Below are positions 1 to 7,219 of a DNA stretch of 16,407 nt, one piece after another. Position 1 is the stretch's first letter. Each line of letters starts with the position of its first letter. The stretch comes from an uncultured Cellulosilyticum sp. (lineage in GTDB: Bacteria > Bacillota > Clostridia > Lachnospirales > Cellulosilyticaceae): NCBI GenBank assembly GCA_934725855.1, contig CAKVCL010000047.1, forward strand, positions 1 through 16,407. The letters are read 5' to 3'. The position numbers and the translations under genes were made by a program. The notes beneath the pieces were generated by a model. It made no database searches and was not told the DNA's origin. It worked only from the letters and a program-made list of their open reading frames with translations.

Positions 1-1
1 T

Positions 2-75
2 GGCGGAATAGCTCAGTTGGCTAGAGCACACGGTTCATACCCGTGGTGTCATGGGTTCAAATCCCTTTTCCGCTA
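2..75 (+). tRNA. tRNA-Met (CAT), elongator type
   Basis: The sequence folds as a full cloverleaf: a 7-bp acceptor stem (GGCGGAA with TTCCGCT, first pair G-T), a D-arm starting GCTC, an anticodon loop TTCATAC with anticodon CAT, and a T-loop TTCAAAT. The T-stem has one T-T mismatch. The anticodon stem is CACGG/CCGTG, without the three consecutive G-C pairs of initiator tRNA, so this is an elongator Met. It could instead be an Ile2 tRNA read after lysidine modification, but the overall sequence resembles elongator Met of Firmicutes. CCA is not encoded. Its promoter lies outside the window. Confidence 0.95.
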
Positions 76-81
76 CTACTG

Positions 82-112
82 AAAAAAGCACTCTGATTGC
101 AGAGTGCTTTTT
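82..112 (+). terminator. Intrinsic terminator of the tRNA-Met transcript
   Basis: GCACTCTG (88-95) pairs with CAGAGTGC (100-107) around a 4-nt loop. Flanking A and T runs extend the stem and supply the U-tract. It lies 7 nt after the tRNA, so it ends that transcription unit. Confidence 0.9.
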
Positions 113-192
113 GTCGTATAAAAATACCAACATGAAAAAACTACTTAGATATAACCATGGCAAAAATAAATGATTTTCTAATAAAACGGGGG

Positions 193-221
193 TTGAAAAT
201 TCTAAAATTAAAAATTATAAT
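193..221 (+). promoter_or_regulatory. Sigma-A type promoter for the rsgA leader transcript
   Basis: TTGAAA (193-198) and TATAAT (216-221) are separated by exactly 17 nt. Transcription would start near 228, giving a leader of about 460 nt before rsgA. The region 113-192 before it shows nothing else I recognise. Confidence 0.7.
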
Positions 222-274
222 AAGCATATGTTTATTGTATAAACAGATGTTCAATTCGAAAGGAGAGATGTCAC

Positions 275-307
275 ATGAAAAATTCAGTAGAGGTGTTTTC
301 TAATTAA
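275..307 (+). CDS. Candidate 10-residue leader peptide upstream of rsgA
   Basis: A mini-ORF of ten codons (MKNSVEVFSN, then TAA) starts 7 nt after a strong Shine-Dalgarno sequence, AAAGGAGAG (259-267). It lies about 45 nt after the predicted transcription start and about 100 nt before an intrinsic terminator. That order matches known attenuation leaders of ribosome-related and resistance genes such as tet(M). A second ATG at 268 opens an 11-codon frame but sits too close to the Shine-Dalgarno site. The peptide has no recognisable function; its role, if any, would be to report ribosome progress. Translation is not proven. Confidence 0.4.
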   Translation: MKNSVEVFSN

Positions 308-401
308 TTAACTGAATAGGCGTGCAGGTAAGATGGTTAAGCTATTTTATTTGTGATGTCATTTTTTAATAACCTTTCGTTGATGCTTATGGATAAATTT
401 T

Positions 402-428
402 ATGGCATACCTTAGGGTGTGCTTTTTT
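402..428 (+). terminator. Intrinsic terminator inside the rsgA leader
   Basis: GCATACC (405-411) pairs with GGTGTGC (416-422) around TTAG, followed by TTTTTT (423-428). It lies between the predicted promoter and rsgA with no gene ending before it except the leader mini-ORF. It therefore looks like a conditional (attenuator) terminator rather than an end-of-gene one. Confidence 0.7.
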
Positions 429-438
429 GATGCATAAA

Positions 439-484
439 AAAGATGCCACAGTTAATCAAAAAGGCTATTAACTGTGGCATCTTT
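439..484 (+). promoter_or_regulatory. 18-bp perfect hairpin in the rsgA leader
   Basis: Positions 439-456 and 467-484 are perfectly complementary over 18 bp with a 10-nt loop. The stem begins AAAGATGCCACAG and ends CTGTGGCATCTTT. There is no clean U-tract directly after it (TTTGCG follows), so it may be a weak terminator, an RNA stability element or a protein or ribosome-responsive structure. The arm CAGTTAAT (449-456) is also complementary to 307-314, just after the leader mini-ORF, which gives a weak alternative pairing. Confidence 0.6.
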
Positions 485-521
485 GCGTTCAAAATTTTTG
501 CATTCAAAAATAAATAAAATC

Positions 522-545
522 AGTCCATACAAGATTGTATGGACT
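522..545 (+). promoter_or_regulatory. Second leader hairpin upstream of rsgA
   Basis: AGTCCATAC (522-530) pairs with GTATGGACT (537-545) around a 6-nt loop. It stands immediately before the Shine-Dalgarno site of the upstream ORF at 570. It is the third stem-loop in the leader and has no U-tract, so it is probably not a terminator. Confidence 0.5.
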
Positions 546-569
546 AGATATGAAGAGGAGTGATATAGG

Positions 570-755
570 ATGAAAAGAAAGAGTGGCTTCGTAGTAAAAA
601 TGAAAAATATAGAAAAGCAAATGAATAGATTAAGAAAAATAATAAGGGCAATCATGAGGATGATTGCATATATTGAGGAGAAAAAATATGAACAACAATT
701 TAGAAAGAAATATAGTAAGAGCGCAAGTATCAGCAGTACACCGCGATTTATTTAA
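570..755 (+). CDS. Candidate upstream ORF overlapping the rsgA start
   Basis: A 61-codon frame begins at ATG 570 after AGAGGAG (553-559). It overlaps the first 68 nt of rsgA in another frame. The product would be very basic (rich in Lys and Arg) with no motif I recognise. About 39 residues are encoded before the rsgA start. The overlap means ribosomes translating it would pass through the rsgA Shine-Dalgarno site and start codon, which could tune rsgA initiation. It may equally be a chance open frame. Confidence 0.25.
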   Translation: MKRKSGFVVKMKNIEKQMNRLRKIIRAIMRMIAYIEEKKYEQQFRKKYSKSASISSTPRFI

Positions 756-1707
756 AGTGATTTGTGAATATGGTGAGAAAGATGCCACTTTAAAAAGTAG
801 TGTCTATTTTAATGAAGTACAATTAGAAACCTTTCCTACAGTAGGGGACTTTGTAGAAATCGAATACAATGATAACGGACCAAGTCGTATTATAAAAACA
901 TTAGAAAGAAAGACCTATTTTTCTAGAAAAGACCCAGACCCTAATAGAGGGGAACAAGCAGTTGCTGCTAATTTTGATTATGTGTGCATTGTAACATCTA
1001 TGAATCATGACTTTAATTTAAGAAGAATGGAACGTTATTTAACAATTGCTTGGGAAAGCAGAGCGCAACCTATAATCGTTTTAACTAAGGCAGATTTAAC
1101 GAATGATATGGAGGAATATGTGAGTCAGCTAGAATATACGGCTGTCGGAGTGGAAATTATTCCAGTTAGCTCTAAGACGGGATATGGTTTGGATGAATTA
1201 AGACCTTATGTAGGAGAAGGAAAAACAGTGGTATTCATGGGGTCATCAGGAGTAGGAAAATCTACACTTATTAATGCACTTGCAGGATGTGAAATCATGG
1301 ATACAGGAGAAATTCGTGAAGATGACTCAAAAGGACGACATACAACTACCCATAGGCAGCTCATTGAATTGCCAACAGGTGCTAGAGTGATTGATACCCC
1401 AGGTATGAGAGAGCTTGGCATGTGGGATGTTAGTGAAGGGCTTAGTGAGGCGTTTGGAGATATAGAAGAATTGGTTTGTGGTTGTAAATTTTCAGATTGC
1501 ACACATAAAAATGAACCCGGATGTAAAATTAATGAAGCACTTATAGAAGGAACGCTATCATCACAGCGATGGAAAAGATATCTTACACTTAAAAAAGAAT
1601 CTCAATATGCCCAAAAGAAGCAGGCACTATTAAAATCAATTGCTGAAAGAAAGAGCAATACGCATAAGGTTTACACAAGGAAAAAGAAAGTAAACTATTA
1701 TGAATAA
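688..1707 (+). CDS. rsgA: RsgA-type circularly permuted GTPase (30S ribosome maturation)
   Basis: The 339-residue product is a ribosome small-subunit-dependent GTPase (YjeQ/RsgA family), which checks late 30S assembly and helps release assembly factors. An N-terminal OB-fold spans about residues 10-75. The G motifs occur in the permuted order typical of the family: G4 TKAD (133-136), then G1 GSSGVGKST (185-193), T219-T220, and G3 DTPG (236-239). A C-terminal zinc motif has C266, C271, H273 and C279. The tail is Lys/Arg rich, as expected for rRNA contact. I chose ATG 688 because GAGGAG (675-680) is 7 nt upstream; a TTG at 664 has no such site. The long structured leader suggests conditional expression. 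Clostridia often carry two RsgA proteins, and this may be the accessory one. No clear terminator follows. Confidence 0.93.
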   Translation: MNNNLERNIVRAQVSAVHRDLFKVICEYGEKDATLKSSVYFNEVQLETFPTVGDFVEIEYNDNGPSRIIKTLERKTYFSRKDPDPNRGEQAVAANFDYVCIVTSMNHDFNLRRMERYLTIAWESRAQPIIVLTKADLTNDMEEYVSQLEYTAVGVEIIPVSSKTGYGLDELRPYVGEGKTVVFMGSSGVGKSTLINALAGCEIMDTGEIREDDSKGRHTTTHRQLIELPTGARVIDTPGMRELGMWDVSEGLSEAFGDIEELVCGCKFSDCTHKNEPGCKINEALIEGTLSSQRWKRYLTLKKESQYAQKKQALLKSIAERKSNTHKVYTRKKKVNYYE

Positions 1708-1808
1708 ATCAATATGAATGAGCTACAAATTTAAGTGATAAAAGTGAAATAAAAATTTAAATTCATATAACTAAAAGACTACAATTAAGTGAGAATATAT
1801 GAAATTTA

Positions 1809-1837
1809 TTGACTTATAAAATTGATTTTGATATATA
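1809..1837 (+). promoter_or_regulatory. Promoter of the first chemoreceptor gene
   Basis: TTGACT (1809-1814) and TATATA (1832-1837) are 17 nt apart, about 50 nt before the chemoreceptor start. It looks like a vegetative sigma-A promoter. I see no sigma-D motility promoter here. Confidence 0.6.
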
Positions 1838-1887
1838 AGTATTAAGTGGTATATTAAAATATTAAAAGAGAAAGGAAATAACAATCT

Positions 1888-3609
1888 ATGTTCTCAAAAA
1901 AAAGTATGATGGAAAATGAATTGGAAAAGTTGCAGTTGAAAGAAAGAATAAGTTATGGATACAGAAGAGTTATTAATATGATGATGATATCAGGTATCCT
2001 CTCTGTTATTATTATAGGTGTGTTATTTGCCAATATGATGAATTATGTTAAAAAAGTACAACGTGCAGATACTGCAGTCAAAATCTGTAGGGTTGATGTC
2101 AATTCCGCAGCAAGAAATATTAGAGAAATGGCATTAAACAGTGACACATCCTCCTATGAAAGTTATGAGGAAAAGGTAGAGGAAATACTTGCGGAAGTCG
2201 ATTCTGAATTGAAAATTTTAAAAGGAACAGGAATTGTCTCCAAGGAGCTTTATCAAGAATATTCCTCTTCTCTTTATGACTGGGGGAATATCGGTTATTC
2301 CATCATGAAAGAAATTATAGATGGTAAGTTGGAGGATGCAAACTATGCAATTTTTAACGAGTGCACTCCAGCATTAGATAAAACGGTAGAAATTGGACAA
2401 AAGCTAGATGAGGTGACTGGTGGGGTGAGAAGTCAGGCAGTCATACATACCGTGATTCTTGCTATTGTAGGAATTGGTATTATTGTTATCTGTTTGATTT
2501 TAGCATTGATTCGGGCAAAGAAAACGAGTGAAAAAGTATTGGAAACAATTCTGATGCCATTACATGCAATTGAAGATGTAGCAAAAGAATTAACAGAAGG
2601 CAATCTGCATAGTACCTTGGAATATCGTTCAGAAGATGAGATTGGAAGACTGGCACACAGTATGCGTAAATCTATTCGTATTTTGGGATCTTATGTAGAT
2701 GATATTGATCGTGCAATGAAACTGTTTTCAGAAGGAAATTTTGATGTTCGACCGGAAGTAGAGTGGAAGGGCGATTTTATTGGTATTTTAAATTCCTTTA
2801 TGGCATTTGAAGAAAGCATGGCAGATACGGTTAAAGGAATTCAGCGTGTTTCTGATGAAGTTTCCAGCGGAGCAGAACAAGTGGCAGCAAGCTCCAATGC
2901 TCTCGCTGAGGGAGCAACAAATCAGGCAGCAGTCATTGAAAAATTGACCGCTACAGTTACGGGTGTATCAGAACAGGTAGCAAACAATTCACAGTCTGCA
3001 AAAGAGATAAGTGGAAGAGTGGAAGAACTTGAAGATGCCATTTTAGAAAGCAATGGTAAGATGCATGAAATGGTTGATTCCATGAATGAAATTAACAAGG
3101 CATCAAAAGAGATTGATAAGATAATTTCAACAATCAATGAGATTGCATCTCAGACAAATTTGCTCGCATTAAACGCTTCCATTGAGGCAGCAAGGGCAGG
3201 GGAGGCTGGAAAAGGATTCGCAGTTGTAGCAAATCAGGTAAATGCACTGGCAGATCAGAGTGCTCAGGCGGCAAAGGAATCTGCTGAATTAATTGAAACT
3301 TCAGTTAAAGCTGTTGAAAAAGGTATGGTAATTGCAGGACAGACTGCTACAAAACTGGGAGAGGTAGCTGAGAATTCTAAGATAATTACAGAAGAAGTTG
3401 CAAATATTGCAGAGACGCTAGAGACACAGACTGCAGAAATTCAACAGATCAATGGGGAAATTGAACAGATTAATGATGTTGTACAGGCGAATTCTGCAAC
3501 ATCTGAGGAATGCGCAGCTGCCAGCCAAGAGATGAGTGGTGAGGCAGAGAACTTGCGTGAAATGATTCAAAAATTCAAAGTGGAAGAATCTGTGAATAAA
3601 ATTCAATAG
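1888..3609 (+). CDS. Methyl-accepting chemotaxis protein (periplasmic helical sensor type)
   Basis: A 573-residue transmembrane chemoreceptor that would control CheA and thereby the flagellar motor. A short basic cytoplasmic start is followed by TM1 (about 31-50) and an extracytoplasmic, mainly helical sensor of about 135 residues that fits the 4-helix-bundle class. TM2 is at about 186-208 and a HAMP domain at 210-263. A second HAMP-like segment (272-315, with FSEGNFDV) follows, then the signalling coiled coil to the C terminus. The CheA/CheW-binding hairpin tip at about 417-440 carries the diagnostic [26 protein letters not shown] lies 11 nt before ATG 1888. There is no C-terminal CheR-tethering pentapeptide. 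The gene is monocistronic, with its own promoter and terminator. The ligand is unknown. Confidence 0.93.
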   Translation: MFSKKSMMENELEKLQLKERISYGYRRVINMMMISGILSVIIIGVLFANMMNYVKKVQRADTAVKICRVDVNSAARNIREMALNSDTSSYESYEEKVEEILAEVDSELKILKGTGIVSKELYQEYSSSLYDWGNIGYSIMKEIIDGKLEDANYAIFNECTPALDKTVEIGQKLDEVTGGVRSQAVIHTVILAIVGIGIIVICLILALIRAKKTSEKVLETILMPLHAIEDVAKELTEGNLHSTLEYRSEDEIGRLAHSMRKSIRILGSYVDDIDRAMKLFSEGNFDVRPEVEWKGDFIGILNSFMAFEESMADTVKGIQRVSDEVSSGAEQVAASSNALAEGATNQAAVIEKLTATVTGVSEQVANNSQSAKEISGRVEELEDAILESNGKMHEMVDSMNEINKASKEIDKIISTINEIASQTNLLALNASIEAARAGEAGKGFAVVANQVNALADQSAQAAKESAELIETSVKAVEKGMVIAGQTATKLGEVAENSKIITEEVANIAETLETQTAEIQQINGEIEQINDVVQANSATSEECAAASQEMSGEAENLREMIQKFKVEESVNKIQ

Positions 3610-3619
3610 AGTACTTACT

Positions 3620-3677
3620 CCATTCTCAAATTTGAGCAATAAATGAATATAAAGGTATTAGGAATGAATTGCTTATC
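3620..3677 (+). repeat. 58-bp direct repeat, copy 1 (left of the two-component operon)
   Basis: This copy matches 7162-7219. The 46-bp core (3632-3677) differs at only two positions. The preceding 12 bp (3620-3631) differ at three. It begins 11 bp after the chemoreceptor stop codon and includes a 12-bp palindrome, CTCAAATTTGAG (3625-3636), that is degraded in the other copy. No coding potential is seen. Confidence 0.85.
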
Positions 3678-3705
3678 AAAAGATTTGTAGAATGTGGGTT
3701 CATGT

Positions 3706-3761
3706 GGGGTTATCTCAGGGGGATAGTCTATATAGGCTATAAGTGAGATGGCCCTATTTTT
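3706..3761 (+). terminator. Intrinsic terminator after the first chemoreceptor gene
   Basis: A 12-bp stem, including G-T pairs, forms between 3706-3717 (GGGGTTATCTCA) and 3744-3755 (TGAGATGGCCCT). Its loop holds an inner hairpin (ATAGTC 3723-3728 with GGCTAT 3735-3740), and ATTTTTAT follows. It isolates the chemoreceptor from the two-component operon. Confidence 0.65.
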
Positions 3762-3820
3762 ATGTCTAACTTAGATTGGATGTGATAAACTATTGAGAGA
3801 ATATGAAATATTATCATAGA

Positions 3821-3847
3821 TTTTAAGAAATTTTTAAGAATTTTAAG
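3821..3847 (+). promoter_or_regulatory. Triple TTTTAAG repeat, candidate response-regulator binding site
   Basis: TTTTAAG occurs at 3821, 3832 and 3841, so the starts are 11 and 9 bp apart, about one helical turn. An inverted copy, CTTAAAA, is at 3876-3882. The array ends 7 bp before TATAAA (3855-3860), a possible -10 with no good -35. Direct repeats replacing the -35 are typical of promoters activated by OmpR/PhoB-family regulators, and the next gene encodes one. Autoregulation is inferred. Confidence 0.4.
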
Positions 3848-3925
3848 CTTTTCTTATAAAAGATGAAAGACGTTTCTTAAAACTTTCTTGGTAAGATAGA
3901 GATGTTAATGGGGAGTGAAGGAATA

Positions 3926-4627
3926 GTGAGTTATACCATTTTAGTTGTAGAAGATGAAAAAGAAATTGCAGATGCCATAGAAATTTATTTGAAAACTCAA
4001 AATTACGATGTAATGAAAGCGGAGGATGGCATGAAGGCACTTGAAATTTTTGAAAAGGAAAAGATAGACCTCATTTTGATGGATTTAATGATGCCTGTTT
4101 TAGATGGCGTACAGACCACTTTAAAAATTAGGGAAAAAAGTGTCGTGCCAATTATTATGCTTACAGCTAAGTCAGAGGATACTGATAAAATATGGGGTCT
4201 CAATATTGGGGCAGATGACTATATCACAAAACCTTTCAATCCTATGGAGTTATTGGCAAGGGTTAATTCTAACTTAAGAAGGGCAACAAGTTACACGGGA
4301 CAAGGTATGAAGGAAAGCTTATCGAGTATTGCCATTGGAGGCATTCGTTTAGATACGGAAAGTAAAGAAGTTTATGTAGATGATGTGCCGGTTAAGCTAA
4401 CGCCTAGGGAGTATGGGATACTGCATTTATTAATGAGCCATGCAGGTAGAGTTTTTTCTATTGAAGAAATATATGAAAAGGTATGGGAGGAGCCAGCTTA
4501 TAATCCTGATACAGTAACCGTACATATAAGAAAAATTAGAGAAAAGATAGAAATTAACCCAAAAGAACCAAAATATTTAAAGGTGGTGTGGGGAATTGGG
4601 TATAAATTTGAGAAAGAGCATAAGTAA
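3926..4627 (+). CDS. OmpR/PhoB-family response regulator
   Basis: The product (233 residues from the GTG start) is a DNA-binding response regulator. The receiver domain spans about residues 1-115 with acidic pair E9-D10, phospho-acceptor D53 (in LILMDLMMP), T80 and K102 (YITKPF). A winged-helix Trans_reg_C domain (about 140-230) begins near KLTPREYGILHLL and ends near GIGYKF. I prefer GTG 3926 because GGAG (3911-3914) precedes it and the protein then starts with the usual SYTILVVEDE. An in-frame ATG at 3902 would add eight residues but has no good Shine-Dalgarno site. It overlaps the kinase gene by 32 nt, so the two are one operon. The TTTTAAG array upstream may be its own target. Confidence 0.93.
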   Translation: MSYTILVVEDEKEIADAIEIYLKTQNYDVMKAEDGMKALEIFEKEKIDLILMDLMMPVLDGVQTTLKIREKSVVPIIMLTAKSEDTDKIWGLNIGADDYITKPFNPMELLARVNSNLRRATSYTGQGMKESLSSIAIGGIRLDTESKEVYVDDVPVKLTPREYGILHLLMSHAGRVFSIEEIYEKVWEEPAYNPDTVTVHIRKIREKIEINPKEPKYLKVVWGIGYKFEKEHK

Positions 4628-7112
4628 TCCAGCAGTTATTGCAGTCATTATAGTGTTGTTAAGCTTTACTATTTTTTCGTGGGTTAAGGGGCTAAATTTT
4701 GTAGGACAAATATCATTAAATCAGTATTTAAAAAGTAAAGATTTTATGGAAGAGCTTGCTGAAATGACAAATGAATTAAGGCAATATGATGAACAGAAGC
4801 AATATGGATTAGAAAAACAAGAGTATATAGAATCTAAACATGAGGCATATAAATGGACGCAATATTATGTGACAACTGGAAGAAACACTTATCATAACAA
4901 AGTAATGAGCAAGTTTTTTGATTTTGGAGTGGGCTTTTATTGCCAGATTGACCAAATGAAAAGTGAGAGTATTTTCTACTTAAGTGCTAAATGTGATAAA
5001 AACCAACTAGTGCAGTTGGAAAGCTCTAATCTTAATGAAAATATTTTGTCTAGTTACATAAGAAAATTAACAGAACTGATAGAGCAAGATGAACAAGCGA
5101 CTGGGGAAAGCGTAAATGAGTTTGAAATTTACTTTTTTATACCTAAAGGAGCATACTTGCAGGATTCATCCATTGTAGGAATACAAAGGAAAGTTAATCT
5201 ATTTATTTTTCTATCCATACAGATGGTTGCGTTTATATTGTATGTAGTTAGTATGGTGATTATTGATAAGGTTATCAAGGTTGAAAAAACAGATAAGCTA
5301 GTAGTTCCTTTTATAATAAGGTTAGCTGGTTATATAGGTGGGGTCTTTTTAGTAAGGTGGCTCATTATAAATGCTTATAAACAGGGTATGCCATGGGAAC
5401 TCATCATAGAGAGAGGGACAGGTCTCATTTTTTGTGCCAGCATTATGATTGTATTTTTATCTTGTCTAGGCTATGAGTTACAACATTGGTTGTATAAATT
5501 TGAAGGAAACTTAATACAAGTAGAAAATGAAAGAAAGTTGAAGCATAGAAAGCATAGTGGCAAAAATGTTTATAAGTATTTAGAGACTTATCTTAAAAAA
5601 ATATATGAGTATATAGGAATTGATTTAGACTATAAGTGTTGGCTGAAAGTGGCACAAATCAATATCATACATGTAATGGTATTAGGCTTTTTTATAGTGC
5701 TATCCAAAATTAGTAATGGCTACTATGTAATATTTCCAGAAATAATTTGGTGCATAATAGTTGGAATATTATTAAAAGGCATATTAGATGAGTGGGAATG
5801 CTTTGCAGAGGAATTCGGACAAAATACACTGATTAAGAAATATTCAAATCAGATAGAGCAAATAGATGAGTATAAAACTTATATGTGGGAGTTGTTTATA
5901 GGGTATTGTGTGATACTTTGGGTTGGGAATATTGCCTGTGTTATAGAAGGGGTAGTCATTATAGGATATGTAATGATTATTGCATTGTTAATATCCGTTT
6001 ATTGGGCTAGTCGGAAGCTTGTAAAAATGGTATGGGAAATCTATGAATATGCGAATCAAATCTTAGAGCATGACAAACAAGGAAATCAAAGGATAGGTCT
6101 ATTTAAGCCGATTATAGCGGCATTAGAATGTGCAGAGAAAAGCTTTAATGAAGCGGTTCAAAGAGAAGTAGCGAGTGAAAGGATGAAAACGGAGTTAATT
6201 TCTAATGTATCCCATGACTTAAAAACACCTCTTACAGCTATTATCAGCTATATTGATTTATTAAAAAGAGAAGATTTATCCCCTGAGGAGCAAAGAAAGT
6301 ATATTGAAATACTAGACCAAAAGTCTCAAAGGCTAAAAATACTGATAGAAGATTTATTTGAAGCGAGTAAAGCAGCCAGTGGAAACATTCAGTTTACACT
6401 AGAGGAAATTGATTTGGTAGCACTCCTTAAGCAGACATTAGGTGAAATGAGTGAAAAGGTAGGCAAAAGCCGCTTGCAATTTAAAGTAACGGTTCCAGAA
6501 AAGAAAATGATAAGCTATTTGGATGGCAGACGGACTTATCGTATTTTTGAAAACTTGATTAACAATATCATAAAATATGCTGCACCTTATTCAAGGGTTT
6601 ATATTGAGTGTAAGGAAGAGGAAGAAAGCGCCATGGTCATCTTTAGAAACATTTCTGAGAAAGAAATGAACTTTACAGCAGAAGAAATTGTGGAACGTTT
6701 TAAAAGAGGTGATGCGTCAAGACACACAGAAGGCTCAGGCTTAGGGCTTGCCATAGCCAAGAATTTAACCCAGCTGCAAGGTGGTGTATTTGAAGTTTAC
6801 ATCGATGGAGATTTATTTAAGGTAACTGTCAAATTCCCTAAAGTGCAGGAAAAACAAAAAAGTCAGGCTATACCTATTGATACGGATAAGCAGGCATATG
6901 ATGAAGATGATTTAGAAGAAGGCCAGGAAGAAGAAGGCCAGGAAGAAGAAGTGCAGAGCATAGGGAAAATCATTAAAAAGCATATGAAGGGTGTCTTAGA
7001 AGAAATACAAAATGAACGAGAGAAGCAAAAGATAGAAGATGAGGAAAATGAAGAAGATGATGATGAGGTTGACTTAAATGATTATTTTGGCAAAGATATT
7101 GATGAAGGATAA
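4596..7112 (+). CDS. Large polytopic sensor histidine kinase, partner of the response regulator
   Basis: An 838-residue membrane kinase. TM1 (about 12-30) is followed by an extracytoplasmic segment of about 170 residues with no family I recognise. Then come roughly seven more hydrophobic helices: near 201-224, 235-260, 275-295, 355-373, 375-400, 433-455 and 457-478. A helical linker leads to the HisKA domain with phospho-acceptor H540 (SNVSHDLKTPL). The HATPase_c domain has its N box at about 652-662 (NLINNIIKY) and G2 box GSGLGL (713-718). The G1 position reads FRNIS instead of DxGxG, as in a subgroup of Firmicutes kinases. The last ~85 residues form a very acidic tail. The start is TTG 4596, preceded by AGGTGGTG (4581-4588); the 32-nt overlap with the regulator suggests translational coupling. 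The signal is unknown. No clear terminator follows. Confidence 0.9.
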   Translation: MGINLRKSISNPAVIAVIIVLLSFTIFSWVKGLNFVGQISLNQYLKSKDFMEELAEMTNELRQYDEQKQYGLEKQEYIESKHEAYKWTQYYVTTGRNTYHNKVMSKFFDFGVGFYCQIDQMKSESIFYLSAKCDKNQLVQLESSNLNENILSSYIRKLTELIEQDEQATGESVNEFEIYFFIPKGAYLQDSSIVGIQRKVNLFIFLSIQMVAFILYVVSMVIIDKVIKVEKTDKLVVPFIIRLAGYIGGVFLVRWLIINAYKQGMPWELIIERGTGLIFCASIMIVFLSCLGYELQHWLYKFEGNLIQVENERKLKHRKHSGKNVYKYLETYLKKIYEYIGIDLDYKCWLKVAQINIIHVMVLGFFIVLSKISNGYYVIFPEIIWCIIVGILLKGILDEWECFAEEFGQNTLIKKYSNQIEQIDEYKTYMWELFIGYCVILWVGNIACVIEGVVIIGYVMIIALLISVYWASRKLVKMVWEIYEYANQILEHDKQGNQRIGLFKPIIAALECAEKSFNEAVQREVASERMKTELISNVSHDLKTPLTAIISYIDLLKREDLSPEEQRKYIEILDQKSQRLKILIEDLFEASKAASGNIQFTLEEIDLVALLKQTLGEMSEKVGKSRLQFKVTVPEKKMISYLDGRRTYRIFENLINNIIKYAAPYSRVYIECKEEEESAMVIFRNISEKEMNFTAEEIVERFKRGDASRHTEGSGLGLAIAKNLTQLQGGVFEVYIDGDLFKVTVKFPKVQEKQKSQAIPIDTDKQAYDEDDLEEGQEEEGQEEEVQSIGKIIKKHMKGVLEEIQNEREKQKIEDEENEEDDDEVDLNDYFGKDIDEG
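6915..6950 (+). repeat. 15-bp tandem repeat in the kinase acidic tail
   Basis: The unit GAAGAAGGCCAGGAA occurs twice in perfect tandem (6915-6929 and 6930-6944), followed by a partial third GAAGAA. It encodes EEGQEEEGQEEE. Being a multiple of three, it can change copy number without a frameshift. Confidence 0.85.
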
Positions 7113-7161
7113 CAAATGATAATATTTTAAGTATGAAGAGCTTTCAAAATAAAGTAATGAG

Positions 7162-7219
7162 CCATTTTTAAAATTGAGCAATAAATGAATATAAAGGTAT
7201 TAAGAATGAATAGCTTATC
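7162..7219 (+). repeat. 58-bp direct repeat, copy 2 (right of the two-component operon)
   Basis: This is the second copy of the element at 3620-3677, in the same orientation and 53/58 identical by eye. It starts about 50 bp after the kinase stop codon. The rest of the gap before the arabinofuranosidase contains a possible -10, TATAAT (7234-7239), with no good -35. An overlapping 14-bp AT palindrome, ATAATTTAAATTAT (7235-7248), could be an operator or chance. Confidence 0.85.

Noticed and set aside
2..75. tRNA-Met as an integration site for a mobile element
   Set aside because: No duplicated tRNA 3' end, integrase or phage gene is visible in the window.
1206..1502. Long antisense open frame inside rsgA, and similar frames inside the chemoreceptor, kinase and glucosaminidase genes
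   Set aside because: They are fully contained in strong conserved genes, have no Shine-Dalgarno site and encode unrecognisable low-complexity proteins.
1809..1837. Sigma-D motility promoter for the chemoreceptors
   Set aside because: TAAA-N15-GCCGATA was not found upstream of either chemoreceptor gene. A sigma-A promoter fits the first; the second has no clear promoter.
3620..7219. Direct repeats as ends of an insertion sequence or transposon
   Set aside because: There are no terminal inverted repeats, no transposase and no short target duplication. The repeats are direct and lie in intergenic DNA.
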